64,000 bases of DNA from JAJZAM01 sp027391075 (lineage in GTDB: Bacteria; Actinomycetota; Acidimicrobiia; Acidimicrobiales; Palsa-688), in contig DAHYHI010000024.1 of NCBI GenBank assembly GCA_027391075.1, forward strand, positions 1 to 64,000. The letters are read 5' to 3'. Under the pieces are notes generated by a model, which saw only the letters and a list, made by a program, of their open reading frames with translations, did no database searches and had not been told where the DNA came from. Positions 40,298-49,145 of the stretch are shown here, piece after piece. Position 1 is the first letter of the stretch. Every line of letters begins with the position of its first letter. A program made the translations under genes and the position numbers.

Positions 40298-42391
40298 GTG
40301 AACCAAGATATCCGCCTGGCCTTGGGCCTCGCCGTGACAGTCCTCGGCATGGCGTTAGTGGCCCGACGGGCCCTTTTCCTCTACCGCCTCGTCACCGACG
40401 GCGCTCCCGCCCCAGGACGAGCGTCGGATGTTAAAGAAGCTCTTAAAGCAGAGCTAGCCGACGTGTTCGGCCAACGCAAGCTGCTCAAGCGGCCCGGGCC
40501 TGGCTTGGCTCACTTCTTCACCTTCTGGGGTTTCATCGTCCTCACGCTCACGATCATCGAAGCGTACGGGGACCTGTTCTCCAAGACGTTTGCGATCACG
40601 TCGTGGAGTGGCCTTGGCTTCATCGAGGACTTCTTCGCTGTAGCGGTGATGGTCGCTCTGGCCACCTTCAGCATTATCCGGATCAAGAACAGCCCGGCGC
40701 GCAACGATCGTAAGAGCCGCTTTTACGGTTCGCACACCAGGGCGGCGTGGTACACACTGGCGATGATCTTCGGCGTCATAGCCACGCTGTTGTTGTACCG
40801 GGGCGCCCAGGTCGACACCGGCGACTTCCCCTACGGCAAGAGCTGGTGGCCTTTCGCGTCACGGCTGATCGGCGGGGCTTTCTCTGGGCTGTCGAAAGGC
40901 GCGAACCTGGACTTGGAGACGGCTTTCATCCTGGCGCAGATCGTGATCTTGTGGGGCTTCTTCGTGTTCGTGCTCAACTCCAAGCACCTGCACATCTTCG
41001 TGTCGGAGCCGAACGTGCTTTTCTCCCGGAGACCGAAAGCTCTCGGCCCTCTCGGCACGACTCCCGACATGGACCCGGAGAACATGACCGAAGAGACCGT
41101 CTTCGGCACCGGCCAGGTCAGCCATCTCACATGGAAGCAGCGCCTCGACCTGATCAGCTGCACCGAATGCGGCCGCTGCCAGGACCAGTGCCCTGCGTGG
41201 GCTACCGGCAAGCCTCTGTCGCCGAAGCTGGTGATCATGGACCTGAGAGAGCACCTGTTCGCTTCGGCCGGGGAGTTGCTGGCCAAGAAAGCTGCCGCCT
41301 CGGGCGGGCCGGCCGGGGATGCGGCCGGCGGCGGCGTGGCTGTGGCGACCAAGCCCCTGGTGCCCGACGTGATCGCCCCCGACGTGCTGTGGTCGTGCAC
41401 CACGTGTGGGGCTTGCGTCGAGCAGTGCCCGGTGGACATCGAGCACGTGGACACCATCGTCGACATGCGCCGCTACCAGGTGCTCATCGAAGCCGACTTC
41501 CCTACCGAGGCGAACCTGATGCTCCGCAACGTTGAGAACCGCGGCGACCCCTGGGGTCTCGGATCGTCCCAGCGTCTCGCGTGGACCGAAGACCTCGGCT
41601 TCGACGTGCCGGTCGTGTCGGGGACGATACCCGACGACGTCGAGTACCTGTTCTGGGTGGGCTGCGCAGGGGCCCTCGACGAGCGGGCACGTCGGACCAC
41701 CCAGGCGGTAGCCAGACTCCTACACCAGGCGGGCATCAGCTTCGCCGTGCTCGGCCCGAAAGAGTCCTGCACAGGAGACCCGGCCCGCCGGCTTGGCAAC
41801 GAGTACCTGTTCCAAACCCAGGCCCAGACCAACATCGAAACTCTCAAAGCGGCCGGCGTCCGCAAGATCGTCGCCAGCTGTCCCCACTGCTTTAACTCCA
41901 TCGCCCGTGAGTACCCGGCACTCGGCGGCAACTTCGAGGTGTACCACCACACCCAGCTGCTCGAGAAGCTGCTGTCAGCCGGGACACTCAAGCCGATCAA
42001 CCGGGTGGAACAGAAGGTCACCTACCACGACCCGTGCTATCTGGGGCGTCACAACGAGGTCTACGACGAGCCGCGAGGCGTGCTCGGGCACGTCCCAGGG
42101 GTGAAGGTCGAGGAGATGCACCGCTGCCGCAACAAGGGTTTCTGCTGCGGGGCTGGCGGTTCGAGAATGTGGCTTGAGGAGAACATCGGGACGCGTATCA
42201 ACGTGAACCGCACCGACGAGGCGCTCGCCACCGGTGCTGACGTGATCTCCACCGCCTGTCCGTACTGTCTGATAATGCTCGATGACGCCACCAAAGCGCG
42301 CCAAGCCGAAGGAACCGTCCCCGAGTCCGTCAGGGTAATGGACGTGGCGCAGCTGCTCGAACAGTCGGTCAGCGCCCAAAGCCCGAGCTGA
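40298..42391 (+). CDS. EtfD-like membrane iron-sulfur oxidoreductase (FadF/HdrD type)
   Basis: 697 residues from GTG 40298, with GGAGG upstream. About five membrane segments in the first 230 residues resemble a NarI-like haem b membrane domain. Two 4Fe-4S motifs follow (CTECGRCQDQCPAW near 288 and CTTCGACVEQCPVD near 368), then two CCG domains (ending ESCTGDPARR and CCGAGGSRMW). The same layout occurs in Mycobacterium EtfD (Rv0338c), which passes electrons from electron-transfer flavoprotein to the quinone pool in fatty-acid oxidation. That role is inferred; no etfAB gene is in the window. Confidence 0.88.
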   Translation: MNQDIRLALGLAVTVLGMALVARRALFLYRLVTDGAPAPGRASDVKEALKAELADVFGQRKLLKRPGPGLAHFFTFWGFIVLTLTIIEAYGDLFSKTFAITSWSGLGFIEDFFAVAVMVALATFSIIRIKNSPARNDRKSRFYGSHTRAAWYTLAMIFGVIATLLLYRGAQVDTGDFPYGKSWWPFASRLIGGAFSGLSKGANLDLETAFILAQIVILWGFFVFVLNSKHLHIFVSEPNVLFSRRPKALGPLGTTPDMDPENMTEETVFGTGQVSHLTWKQRLDLISCTECGRCQDQCPAWATGKPLSPKLVIMDLREHLFASAGELLAKKAAASGGPAGDAAGGGVAVATKPLVPDVIAPDVLWSCTTCGACVEQCPVDIEHVDTIVDMRRYQVLIEADFPTEANLMLRNVENRGDPWGLGSSQRLAWTEDLGFDVPVVSGTIPDDVEYLFWVGCAGALDERARRTTQAVARLLHQAGISFAVLGPKESCTGDPARRLGNEYLFQTQAQTNIETLKAAGVRKIVASCPHCFNSIAREYPALGGNFEVYHHTQLLEKLLSAGTLKPINRVEQKVTYHDPCYLGRHNEVYDEPRGVLGHVPGVKVEEMHRCRNKGFCCGAGGSRMWLEENIGTRINVNRTDEALATGADVISTACPYCLIMLDDATKARQAEGTVPESVRVMDVAQLLEQSVSAQSPS

Positions 42392-42403
42392 GCCCTCGGC
42401 GTC

Positions 42404-42751
42404 TCACAGGTCCAAGAACGCGCGCACGATCCGCCGAACGGCAGACAACTCACCGGGGGTGACGGCCCCGAGACAGTCACCGAGGCGTACGTATGCGACA
42501 GGACGCATATCTTCTGGCCGTGTGAAGGAGGGGAGCTTGCTCAATCCGGAGGACTGCGAGGTGATCGAAATCTGGTGGCGCAAACCGCGGTCCCGGCTTG
42601 TTATCGGTACCACGAAAACGACTGCGTGAGGCAGTGACAGGTGCAGCGGGCCGGAAACGATTAAGACAGGGCGGCGGCCAGCCTGCTCCGATCCGATGAC
42701 AGGATTCAGGTCGGCGAGCCAGACATCGCCGGGGCGCAATGGATTGCTCAC
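42404..42751 (-). CDS. MazF/PemK-family toxin (module 1)
   Basis: 115 residues from GTG 42751, overlapping the antitoxin stop (GTGA). PemK/MazF features: RPGDVWLADLNPVIGSEQ at the N-terminus, RRPVLIVSG, VVFVVPITSRDRG and, near the end, RLGDCLGAVTPGELSAV. Such proteins cut RNA at short sites and stop translation until bound by their antitoxin. It forms a two-gene module with the upstream small gene, next to the CO dehydrogenase accessory genes. Confidence 0.9.
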   Translation of the reverse strand: MSNPLRPGDVWLADLNPVIGSEQAGRRPVLIVSGPLHLSLPHAVVFVVPITSRDRGLRHQISITSQSSGLSKLPSFTRPEDMRPVAYVRLGDCLGAVTPGELSAVRRIVRAFLDL

Positions 42752-42999
42752 CGATCACCCAATCCGTCGCCCGTGGTGAGATCCCACGCGGCCAGTTCGT
42801 CCGCATAGTCGCTCCACTCCTGGGGATCGGCCCCCAGCCGTTCGTAGTCCGCCCGGACGCCGGCCCAGAACCGGAACTCCTCGACCTTGTCGAGGGTCCG
42901 GGCCAGATCCGCGTCCAACGTGAGGTGATCCTCGTCCGCGAGCCTCTTAAGCCGGTCGCGTGTCTTCACAGACACCTTGATAGTAGTTATTTCAGTCAT
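42748..42999 (-). CDS. Antitoxin of MazF module 1
   Basis: 83 residues from ATG 42999, whose codon lies in a perfect palindrome. The N-terminal TTIKVSVKTRDRLKRLADED resembles a ribbon-helix-helix DNA-binding arm. The acidic, aromatic C-terminal half (EEFRFWAGVRADYERL, DELAAWD) should wrap the toxin. Gene order antitoxin-toxin with a 4-bp overlap fits a toxin-antitoxin operon. Confidence 0.88.
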   Translation of the reverse strand: MTEITTIKVSVKTRDRLKRLADEDHLTLDADLARTLDKVEEFRFWAGVRADYERLGADPQEWSDYADELAAWDLTTGDGLGDR

Positions 43000-43012
43000 A
43001 CTTTCAGTATGA
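42996..43012. promoter_or_regulatory. Palindromic operator over the antitoxin start
   Basis: TCATACT-ttc-AGTATGA: perfect 7-bp arms with a 3-bp spacer. The left arm includes the antitoxin start codon. Autorepression by the antitoxin-toxin complex is the likely purpose. Confidence 0.75.
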
Positions 43013-43130
43013 CCTCTACCCTCTGGTCGACGGGAACGCCGATCTGAACGGCACGGCCCGGTGGGTGCCCGTGTCCGCGTCCTGGCAGCCCAAGCGAGGA
43101 TAGGCACGACTGGACCTACCTGGAGCTCGG

Positions 43131-44423
43131 CTAGCGGGCGGAGCGGACCGCTTCGAGGACTTCGTCGAAGGCGGCCAGGTTGTGCCCTGACACGAAACGG
43201 TCGACGTAGGGAAGGGCGGCGGCCATACCCCCGGCCAGCGGAGCGTAGCCGAGGGCGGCTTTGCGCGGGTTGACCCAGACGATCTTGTGCGCGAGGCGTG
43301 ACAGCCGGGCCATCTCCCGGGTTATCACATCGGTGCCGGAACGCTCCCAGCCGTCGGATACCACCACCACGACAGCGCCGCGGGCTACTCCCCTGCGGCC
43401 GAAACTGTCGTTGAACTCTTTGAGAGCTTGGCCGATCCGCGTCCCGCCGGACCAGTCTGGAGCTTTGCGCCCGGCTCGCTCCAAGGCGACGTCGGGGCTC
43501 GACAGGCGAAGCTGCCTCGTCAGGCGCGTGAGGCGCGTGGCGAACACGAAAGCCTCAGCCCGAGACCCGGCCGACCGAACGGTTGCCAGCAGGAGGGTCA
43601 GGTAGGCCCGGGAGAACTGCTCCATCGAACCTGACACGTCGCAGATCGCCACGAGACGGCGCGGTTTGGGGCGCGAACGGCGGCGGATGGCGTACACGGG
43701 CTCGCCTCCGGTGCGGCGCGACCGGCGCAGAGTCGCCCTCAGATCGAGACGGTCCCCGCTGCGATGCCGGGAAGACCGGCGGCTACGACGCGAAGGCGTG
43801 ACCAGCACAAGCCTCTCTGAAAGCGCCCGCAGGGCTGCAAGCTCGCTGTCGGTCAGCGTGGAGAACTCCCTGCTACGCAGACGTTCCTCGGCGCTTTCAG
43901 CTGCCAATACGACGAGCGTCTCAGAGTCGCGAGACTCGTCGCCATCCGAGTCGGGCCTCTCCTCGTTAGCCCGCTCGGACATGCGCGACCGGGGTGGACC
44001 GTCGCGGCGAACCGGTCCGGGAGGGCCCGGAGGTACCGTCTCGGGTGGCGGTTGCGGCCCGGGAGCTCCCGCGTTGACGGGAGCGGGAGGCGGCGCATTT
44101 CCCCGCCAGTCGGCGGGGTCCACCAGCCCGCCGAACACCTGGGCGAACACCCGATCGAAGACGGCGACGTCCGAGAGGCCCGCGACAAGAGTGACCCTCG
44201 CAAGCCAGTAAAGCTCGTCGACAGTATAAGGCGAAGCGAGCTGCACCGCCCTGGCCAGGCGCCCGGCCCGCTCCGGGCTGACCGGTGCGCCCGCAGCGTG
44301 AAGCAGAGCACAAAAGCGAGCCGTGACCTCCGCAAGGTCGCCCGGCGATGCCGGTGGCCTCCTCCCCGGCGGTTGCGGTGGGGTGCTAGCGCCCGGCGAT
44401 GTCAGGTCCCCCCGGCCAGCCAC
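43131..44423 (-). CDS. coxE: VWA-domain protein, CoxE-like
   Basis: About 430 residues from GTG 44423, preceded by AGGGG; the frame is open further upstream but overlaps the ATPase gene. An N-terminal helical domain is followed by a Pro/Arg-rich low-complexity region (110-210) and then the VWA domain with the metal site CDVSGSM near residue 265, DWSGGTRIG and VVVVSDGWERSG. CoxE works with the CoxD ATPase in maturing the Mo-Cu centre of CO dehydrogenase. It overlaps coxD by about 22 bp. Confidence 0.88.
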   Translation of the reverse strand: MAGRGDLTSPGASTPPQPPGRRPPASPGDLAEVTARFCALLHAAGAPVSPERAGRLARAVQLASPYTVDELYWLARVTLVAGLSDVAVFDRVFAQVFGGLVDPADWRGNAPPPAPVNAGAPGPQPPPETVPPGPPGPVRRDGPPRSRMSERANEERPDSDGDESRDSETLVVLAAESAEERLRSREFSTLTDSELAALRALSERLVLVTPSRRSRRSSRHRSGDRLDLRATLRRSRRTGGEPVYAIRRRSRPKPRRLVAICDVSGSMEQFSRAYLTLLLATVRSAGSRAEAFVFATRLTRLTRQLRLSSPDVALERAGRKAPDWSGGTRIGQALKEFNDSFGRRGVARGAVVVVVSDGWERSGTDVITREMARLSRLAHKIVWVNPRKAALGYAPLAGGMAAALPYVDRFVSGHNLAAFDEVLEAVRSAR

Positions 44424-45355
44424 CCGGCACCCCTGGAAGCGATCAACTCGACGTCCTCCCTGTACTTGGCTACGCTCCCGAGGGTCCGGGCGAGAGCCTC
44501 GTGGTCCAACCCGGCCACGTCTGTCACGCCGAGCAGGTCGAGAGCACCGACCCAGTTGATCGCCTCGGCTATCCCAGGCTGCTTCTGCACGTCGAGGGTC
44601 CGGATTCGAGCGACGGCGTCGGCCACCTGCTCGGCTATTCCGGTAGAGGCCTCCGGAACTCTGCGCCGGATTATGTCGGTCGCTCGCTCCAGGTCCGGGT
44701 AGTCGATCCAGTGGTAAAGGCAGCGCCGTTTGAGGGCGTCGTGGAGGTCGCGAGTTCGATTGGAGGTGAGGATCACCACCGGGGGATACTTTGCGCGTAG
44801 TGTGCCGATCTCGGGGACGGTTACGGTGCCCTCGGCGAGGAGCTCCAACAAGAAGGCCTCGAACTCGTCGTCGGCGCGGTCTATCTCGTCTACCAGTAGC
44901 ACCGCCGGCCGGGGCCCGGGATGTTCGACGGCTTTGAGCAGCGGCCGGTTCGTCAGGTACTCCCGGGAGAAAAGGTCGTCGCTTCGCATGGCCGTCCCCG
45001 TCGACTCTGCAAGCTTGATCGCGAGAAGCTGGCGGGGAAAGTTCCATTCGTAGAGAGCCTCTGAGGCGTCGATCCCCTCGTAGCATTGCAGGCGTATGAG
45101 CGGCGTATCGCAAACCGCGGCAAGGGCCTTCGCCGCCTCGGTCTTACCAACCCCGGCCTCGCCTTCCAAAAGCAGGGGTTGGGGCAGGCGTACTGCGCAG
45201 AACAGCGCCGTCACCAGGCCGGAGTCGGCCAGGTAACCGGCCCGGTCCAGGGCCGCCTTCAACGTCCCCGTGGACGCCAGGGCGTCCTCGACGGCGCTCA
45301 ACTCGAAGCGCGAAGCGGGTAAGAAGCCGGATCCGCGAGGAAGGCCTTGCGACAT
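44402..45355 (-). CDS. coxD: MoxR-type AAA+ ATPase, CoxD-like
   Basis: About 317 residues from ATG 45355, overlapping the XdhC gene by 58 bp; a TTG at 45301 with a 4-bp overlap is an alternative start. MoxR markers: RLPQPLLLEGEAGVGKTEAAKALA (Walker A), PAVLLVDEIDRADDEFEAFLLELL (Walker B), PPVVILTSNRTRDLHDALKRRCLYHWIDYPD. In Oligotropha CoxD is a chaperone-type ATPase for assembling the copper-sulfur part of the CODH active site. Its position after coxL and before the VWA gene supports the same role. Confidence 0.9.
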   Translation of the reverse strand: MSQGLPRGSGFLPASRFELSAVEDALASTGTLKAALDRAGYLADSGLVTALFCAVRLPQPLLLEGEAGVGKTEAAKALAAVCDTPLIRLQCYEGIDASEALYEWNFPRQLLAIKLAESTGTAMRSDDLFSREYLTNRPLLKAVEHPGPRPAVLLVDEIDRADDEFEAFLLELLAEGTVTVPEIGTLRAKYPPVVILTSNRTRDLHDALKRRCLYHWIDYPDLERATDIIRRRVPEASTGIAEQVADAVARIRTLDVQKQPGIAEAINWVGALDLLGVTDVAGLDHEALARTLGSVAKYREDVELIASRGAGWLAGGT

Positions 45356-46206
45356 CCCGGCCCGCAGAACCAAACGCTCGTACCAGCGTGAGACGGGTCG
45401 GGGTGCTCGCAGGACAGGGCGTCGGGGGACATTATCACCGCCATCCCGCAAACCGGGTCGGTCGCCATGCAAACCGACTCGACCACCGGCCTTCCCGGTC
45501 TCGGCGTCCGGGGCTGGCCGGACACTATCTCGGCGAGTATCGACAGGGCGATCTCCTCGGCGGTGCCCGCTCCTATGTCGAGACCGGCCGGGCTGCGAAC
45601 TCTCGCTTTTGCGTCGCTGTCGACCTCCAAAGATGCGATGACCGTAGCGCCCCGCTTGGCGCTTGCGACCAGGCCTACGTAGGGCACTCCGGCGGCGAGG
45701 GCAGCGGCGATCGGTCCTGCCTCGTCCCCCCCGTGGGTGGCGACGACGAGAGCCGCCGCGTCACTTTCGACTTTGCCATCCCAGCCAGACATCGCGTAGC
45801 CGAGGGACCGGCCGATGTCGACTAGCGCCCGAGCAGTCGGACTGTCTCCTGCTACCTGCACCAAGGGCGCAGGGATGGACGGTTCGAGGAACACCTCTAG
45901 AGTGCCACCCGATAGACAGGGGTTGTGCACCACACGCTTGCCCGGCTGGTCCGCCTCGGGGTCCGGGGTGATCCGCAGCAGCGTCGGACGGCCCAAGGGT
46001 AGGGCTTCGACGGCGGCAGCCCGCACGCTCGCCTGGGCGCAGTCGCCCCCCACGAAACCTTCGATAGAGCCGTCGGCGTGGATGATCGCCTCGTCGCCGG
46101 GCTTCGCCGACGTCGGCGGCTGGGCGCAGACGACCCGGGCGTGCACGAAAGGCACCCGAGCGGAGCGAAGCTCCGCCGCGCGCTGGGACAGGTCCTGGCG
46201 GATCAT
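45298..46206 (-). CDS. XdhC/CoxF-type maturation protein fused to a YHS domain
   Basis: 302 residues. Residues 20-90 are the XdhC_CoxI region (VHARVVCAQPPTSAKPGDEAII, FVGGDCAQASV). Residues 110-240 are a Rossmann-like domain ending in GIGAGTAEEIALSILAEIV-type sequence. The last 55 residues are a YHS motif: ATDPVCGMAV, then VWFCGPGCRKAFLADPASY, with Cys residues suited to metal binding. XdhC proteins handle and sulfurate molybdenum cofactor; the YHS part could carry a metal, perhaps copper for the Mo-Cu site (inference). It starts 16 bp after coxL. Confidence 0.88.
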   Translation of the reverse strand: MIRQDLSQRAAELRSARVPFVHARVVCAQPPTSAKPGDEAIIHADGSIEGFVGGDCAQASVRAAAVEALPLGRPTLLRITPDPEADQPGKRVVHNPCLSGGTLEVFLEPSIPAPLVQVAGDSPTARALVDIGRSLGYAMSGWDGKVESDAAALVVATHGGDEAGPIAAALAAGVPYVGLVASAKRGATVIASLEVDSDAKARVRSPAGLDIGAGTAEEIALSILAEIVSGQPRTPRPGRPVVESVCMATDPVCGMAVIMSPDALSCEHPDPSHAGTSVWFCGPGCRKAFLADPASYPLRASS

Positions 46207-46222
46207 CGCTTACCAGTAGCCT

Positions 46223-48646
46223 TCACTCGATCGCCAGGTCCGGCCGTATCGGCCTGCCCTGCAAAGCCCGCCAAGTGACTGCGGGCGTGAACGGCATGTC
46301 CGCGGCGCGTATCTGCAAAGCGTCGAGGACGGCGTTGACTACCGCCGGGGGCGACCCGACAGTCGCCGACTCTCCCACGCCTTTCACGCCGATCGGGTGG
46401 TGAGGAGACGGGGTTACCGTCTCGCCGAGCTCCCAGCTCGGGCATTCCATCGACGTGGGAAGCAGGTAGTCCATGAAGGACCCGCCCAGGTTGTTCCCGT
46501 CCGAGTCGAACGCGATCACTTCCATCAGCGCCATGCCGACACCGTCGGCGAGACCGCCGTGGACTTGACCCTCGACGATCATCGGGTTGATCCGCGGCCC
46601 GCAGTCGTCGACTGCGATGAAACGCCGGACTTTGACCGCTCCCGTCTGGGGGTCGACGTCGACCACGCAGATGTAAGCCCCGAACGGGTAGGTGAGGTTG
46701 GGTGGGTTGTAGACCACAGAGGCGTCCAGGTGCCCTTCGACGCCTTCGGGTAGTTCCAGGCTGCTGTGGGCTGCCATGGCTATCTCCGCCATCGTCTTGC
46801 CGGCCGCGTGGTCGCCTTTCACGTACCAACGGCCGTGCTCCCATTCGAGGTCCTCGACGGAGCATTCGAGCGCTGCAGCCGCTATCACCTTGGCCTTCTC
46901 CTTCACCCGCTGAGCGGCCACAGCCGCAGCGGCCCCGGAGACCGGCGTGGAGCGCGACCCGTAAGTGCCGAGTCCGAACGGCGTGTTGTCGGTGTCCCCG
47001 TGGATCACTTCAATGTCTTCAGGAGGGATCCCGATGACGTGCGAGACTATCTGAGCGAAGGTCGTCTCGTGGCCTTGGCCCTGGGTTTGGACGCTGAGGC
47101 GTAGTTGGGCCTTGCCGGTGGGGTGCAGCCGCAACTCGCAACCGTCGGCCATGCCCAGGCCGAGAATGTCCATGTGCTTGCGGGGGCCTGCCCCTACCGC
47201 CTCGGTGAAGAACGATATTCCTATGCCCATCAGCGGTGCCGACGGGTCTGCACCCGGTTTGGCCGCCTCCTCCCGGCGCTTGGCCTGCTCTGCGCGAAGC
47301 TCGTCGTAGCCGGCTATTCGCATCGCCTCCTCCAGCGCCCTTGGGTAGTTACCGGAGTCGTAAACCCAGCCGGTCGGCGACGTGTAGGGGAACTGCTCGG
47401 GTCGTAGAAGGTTCTTCATGCGCAGCTCGGCGGGGTCCATGCCAAGCTCGAAGGCGAGGCAGTTGACCATCCGCTCGACGAGGTAGACCGCCTCGGTGAT
47501 ACGGAAAGAACACGCGTAGGCGACGCCGCCCAGCGCTTTGTTGGTGTACACGGCGGTCACTTTGCAGTGCGCAGCCGGGTAGTCGTAGGAGCCTGTGAAC
47601 ACGTGGAAGAACCCCGCCGGGAACTTCGTCGGCTGGGCAACGCCGTTGAAAGCGCCGTGATCGGCTAGCACGTTAACCCGCAGGCCGAGGATCTTGCCGT
47701 CCCTGGTAGCAGCGATCTCGCCGTGCATGTGGTAGTCCCTGGCGAACGACGTGGACATCAAGTTCTCAGAGCGGTCCTCCACCCACTTGACCGGGACGCC
47801 GGTGACGATCGACCCGACTATCGCCAGGACGTAGCCGGGATATATCCCCACCTTGTTACCGAACCCACCGCCGATGTCGGGGGAGATCACCTGGATCTTC
47901 TGCTCCGGCAGGCCGGCCACCAGAGCGTAGACGGTTCGGTGCGCGTGCGGGGCCTGCGTCGTGGTCCAAATCGTCAGCTTGCCGGTGACCTTGTCCATGT
48001 GCGCCACAGCACCGCAGGTCTCCATAGGCGCGGGGTGGACCCTAGGGTAGATCATGTCCTCGGCGACGACAACCTCTGCGTTGGCGAACACTTCGTCGCA
48101 GGCTGCGGCGTCGCCGGCTTCCCAGTCGTAGATGTGGTTGTCTGTTCGGCCTTCGAGGTCGTCTCGGATCAAGGGAGCGTCTGGGTCCAGCGCGTGGCGG
48201 GCGTCGACGACGGCCGGAAGTGGCTCGTATTCGACCTCTATCAGCTCCAGAGCGTCACGAGCCGAGTACTCGTCTTCGGCGATGACGAAAGCGACCTCTT
48301 GACCTTGGAAGCGGACCTTGTCGGTCGCCAGCACGGCGACGACGTCCCCCGAGAGGGTGGGCATCCAAGCCAGGTTCAGCCCTTCGAGGGTCTTTCCGGT
48401 GATCACCGCTTTGACCTTCGGGTGAGCCTCAGCAGCGGAAGTGTCGATCGAAACGATCTTCGCGTGGGCGTAGGAGCTGCGCAGGATCGCCCCGTGAAGC
48501 ATGCCCGGCAGCACGAGGTCATCCACGTAGTGGCCTTGACCGCGCACGAAGCGGGCGTCCTCTTTGCGCAGCATCCTCCCGAAGCCGAGCGGGTTCCCGG
48601 CGGGGCTGGTCGGCGCGTCGGGGCTCGGGGTTTCTGTAGCTGTCAT
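46223..48646 (-). CDS. coxL: Aerobic carbon monoxide dehydrogenase, large subunit (form I)
   Basis: 807 residues of the xanthine oxidase family, carrying the molybdopterin cytosine dinucleotide cofactor and active site. The form I signature AYxCSFR is present as AYACSFR (residues about 377-383), whose Cys ligates copper in Oligotropha CoxL. Also visible are GGGFGNKVG, TQGQGHETTFAQI and GVKGVGESATVGSP with the catalytic Glu. It oxidises CO to CO2, with electrons leaving through CoxS and CoxM. The ATG overlaps the coxS stop by 4 bp. Confidence 0.95.
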   Translation of the reverse strand: MTATETPSPDAPTSPAGNPLGFGRMLRKEDARFVRGQGHYVDDLVLPGMLHGAILRSSYAHAKIVSIDTSAAEAHPKVKAVITGKTLEGLNLAWMPTLSGDVVAVLATDKVRFQGQEVAFVIAEDEYSARDALELIEVEYEPLPAVVDARHALDPDAPLIRDDLEGRTDNHIYDWEAGDAAACDEVFANAEVVVAEDMIYPRVHPAPMETCGAVAHMDKVTGKLTIWTTTQAPHAHRTVYALVAGLPEQKIQVISPDIGGGFGNKVGIYPGYVLAIVGSIVTGVPVKWVEDRSENLMSTSFARDYHMHGEIAATRDGKILGLRVNVLADHGAFNGVAQPTKFPAGFFHVFTGSYDYPAAHCKVTAVYTNKALGGVAYACSFRITEAVYLVERMVNCLAFELGMDPAELRMKNLLRPEQFPYTSPTGWVYDSGNYPRALEEAMRIAGYDELRAEQAKRREEAAKPGADPSAPLMGIGISFFTEAVGAGPRKHMDILGLGMADGCELRLHPTGKAQLRLSVQTQGQGHETTFAQIVSHVIGIPPEDIEVIHGDTDNTPFGLGTYGSRSTPVSGAAAAVAAQRVKEKAKVIAAAALECSVEDLEWEHGRWYVKGDHAAGKTMAEIAMAAHSSLELPEGVEGHLDASVVYNPPNLTYPFGAYICVVDVDPQTGAVKVRRFIAVDDCGPRINPMIVEGQVHGGLADGVGMALMEVIAFDSDGNNLGGSFMDYLLPTSMECPSWELGETVTPSPHHPIGVKGVGESATVGSPPAVVNAVLDALQIRAADMPFTPAVTWRALQGRPIRPDLAIE

Positions 48647-49143
48647 AGCACGGCCTCCTCGGCTTCACGGTCTGAGCGACCGGTTTCGGCTTGTTTGCGG
48701 GCGGCCCAGCGGATCGCCCTGACTATGTTCTCGTAGCCGGTGCAGCGGCACAGGTTCCCTGAGATCGCCTCGCGGATGGTCGCTTCGTCGGGGTCGGGGT
48801 CACGGTCCAAAAGCGCTCTGGCGACCATCATCATCCCCGGGGTGCAAAAGCCGCACTGCAGGCCGTGCTCCTCGATGAAACCCTGCTGGACTGGGTCGAG
48901 CGTGTCGCCTTCCAACCCTTCGACACTTCGCACCGAGCGTCCGTCGGCCATCGCCGCGAGGGTCGTGCAGCTTTTAACCGGAAGCCCGTCCAGCCAGACG
49001 GTGCAGGCCCCGCAGTTGGAAGTGTCGCACCCCCAGTGCGTGCCGGTCATGCCCAGCGTGTTGCGCAGGTAGTGCACGAGAAGCAGACGGTCCTCGATGT
49101 CCGCCGAGGTTTCCCTGCCGTTGACTTCTATCGTCACTCTCAT
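48643..49143 (-). CDS. coxS: Carbon monoxide dehydrogenase, iron-sulfur small subunit
   Basis: 166 residues with two 2Fe-2S sites: the plant-type cluster (GCDTSNCGACTVWLDG and a later SCTTLA) near residues 40-62, and the second in GLQCGFCTPGMMM and NLCRCTGYENI near 100-140. It passes electrons from the Mo-Cu site of CoxL to the FAD of CoxM. Located between coxM (2 bp gap) and coxL (4 bp overlap). Confidence 0.97.
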   Translation of the reverse strand: MRVTIEVNGRETSADIEDRLLLVHYLRNTLGMTGTHWGCDTSNCGACTVWLDGLPVKSCTTLAAMADGRSVRSVEGLEGDTLDPVQQGFIEEHGLQCGFCTPGMMMVARALLDRDPDPDEATIREAISGNLCRCTGYENIVRAIRWAARKQAETGRSDREAEEAVL

Positions 49144-49145
49144 CT

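Noticed and set aside
44424..45113. Upstream extension of the VWA gene
   Set aside because: It overlaps the MoxR gene in another frame and is Arg/Pro-rich without domain features; GTG 44423 has a ribosome site.
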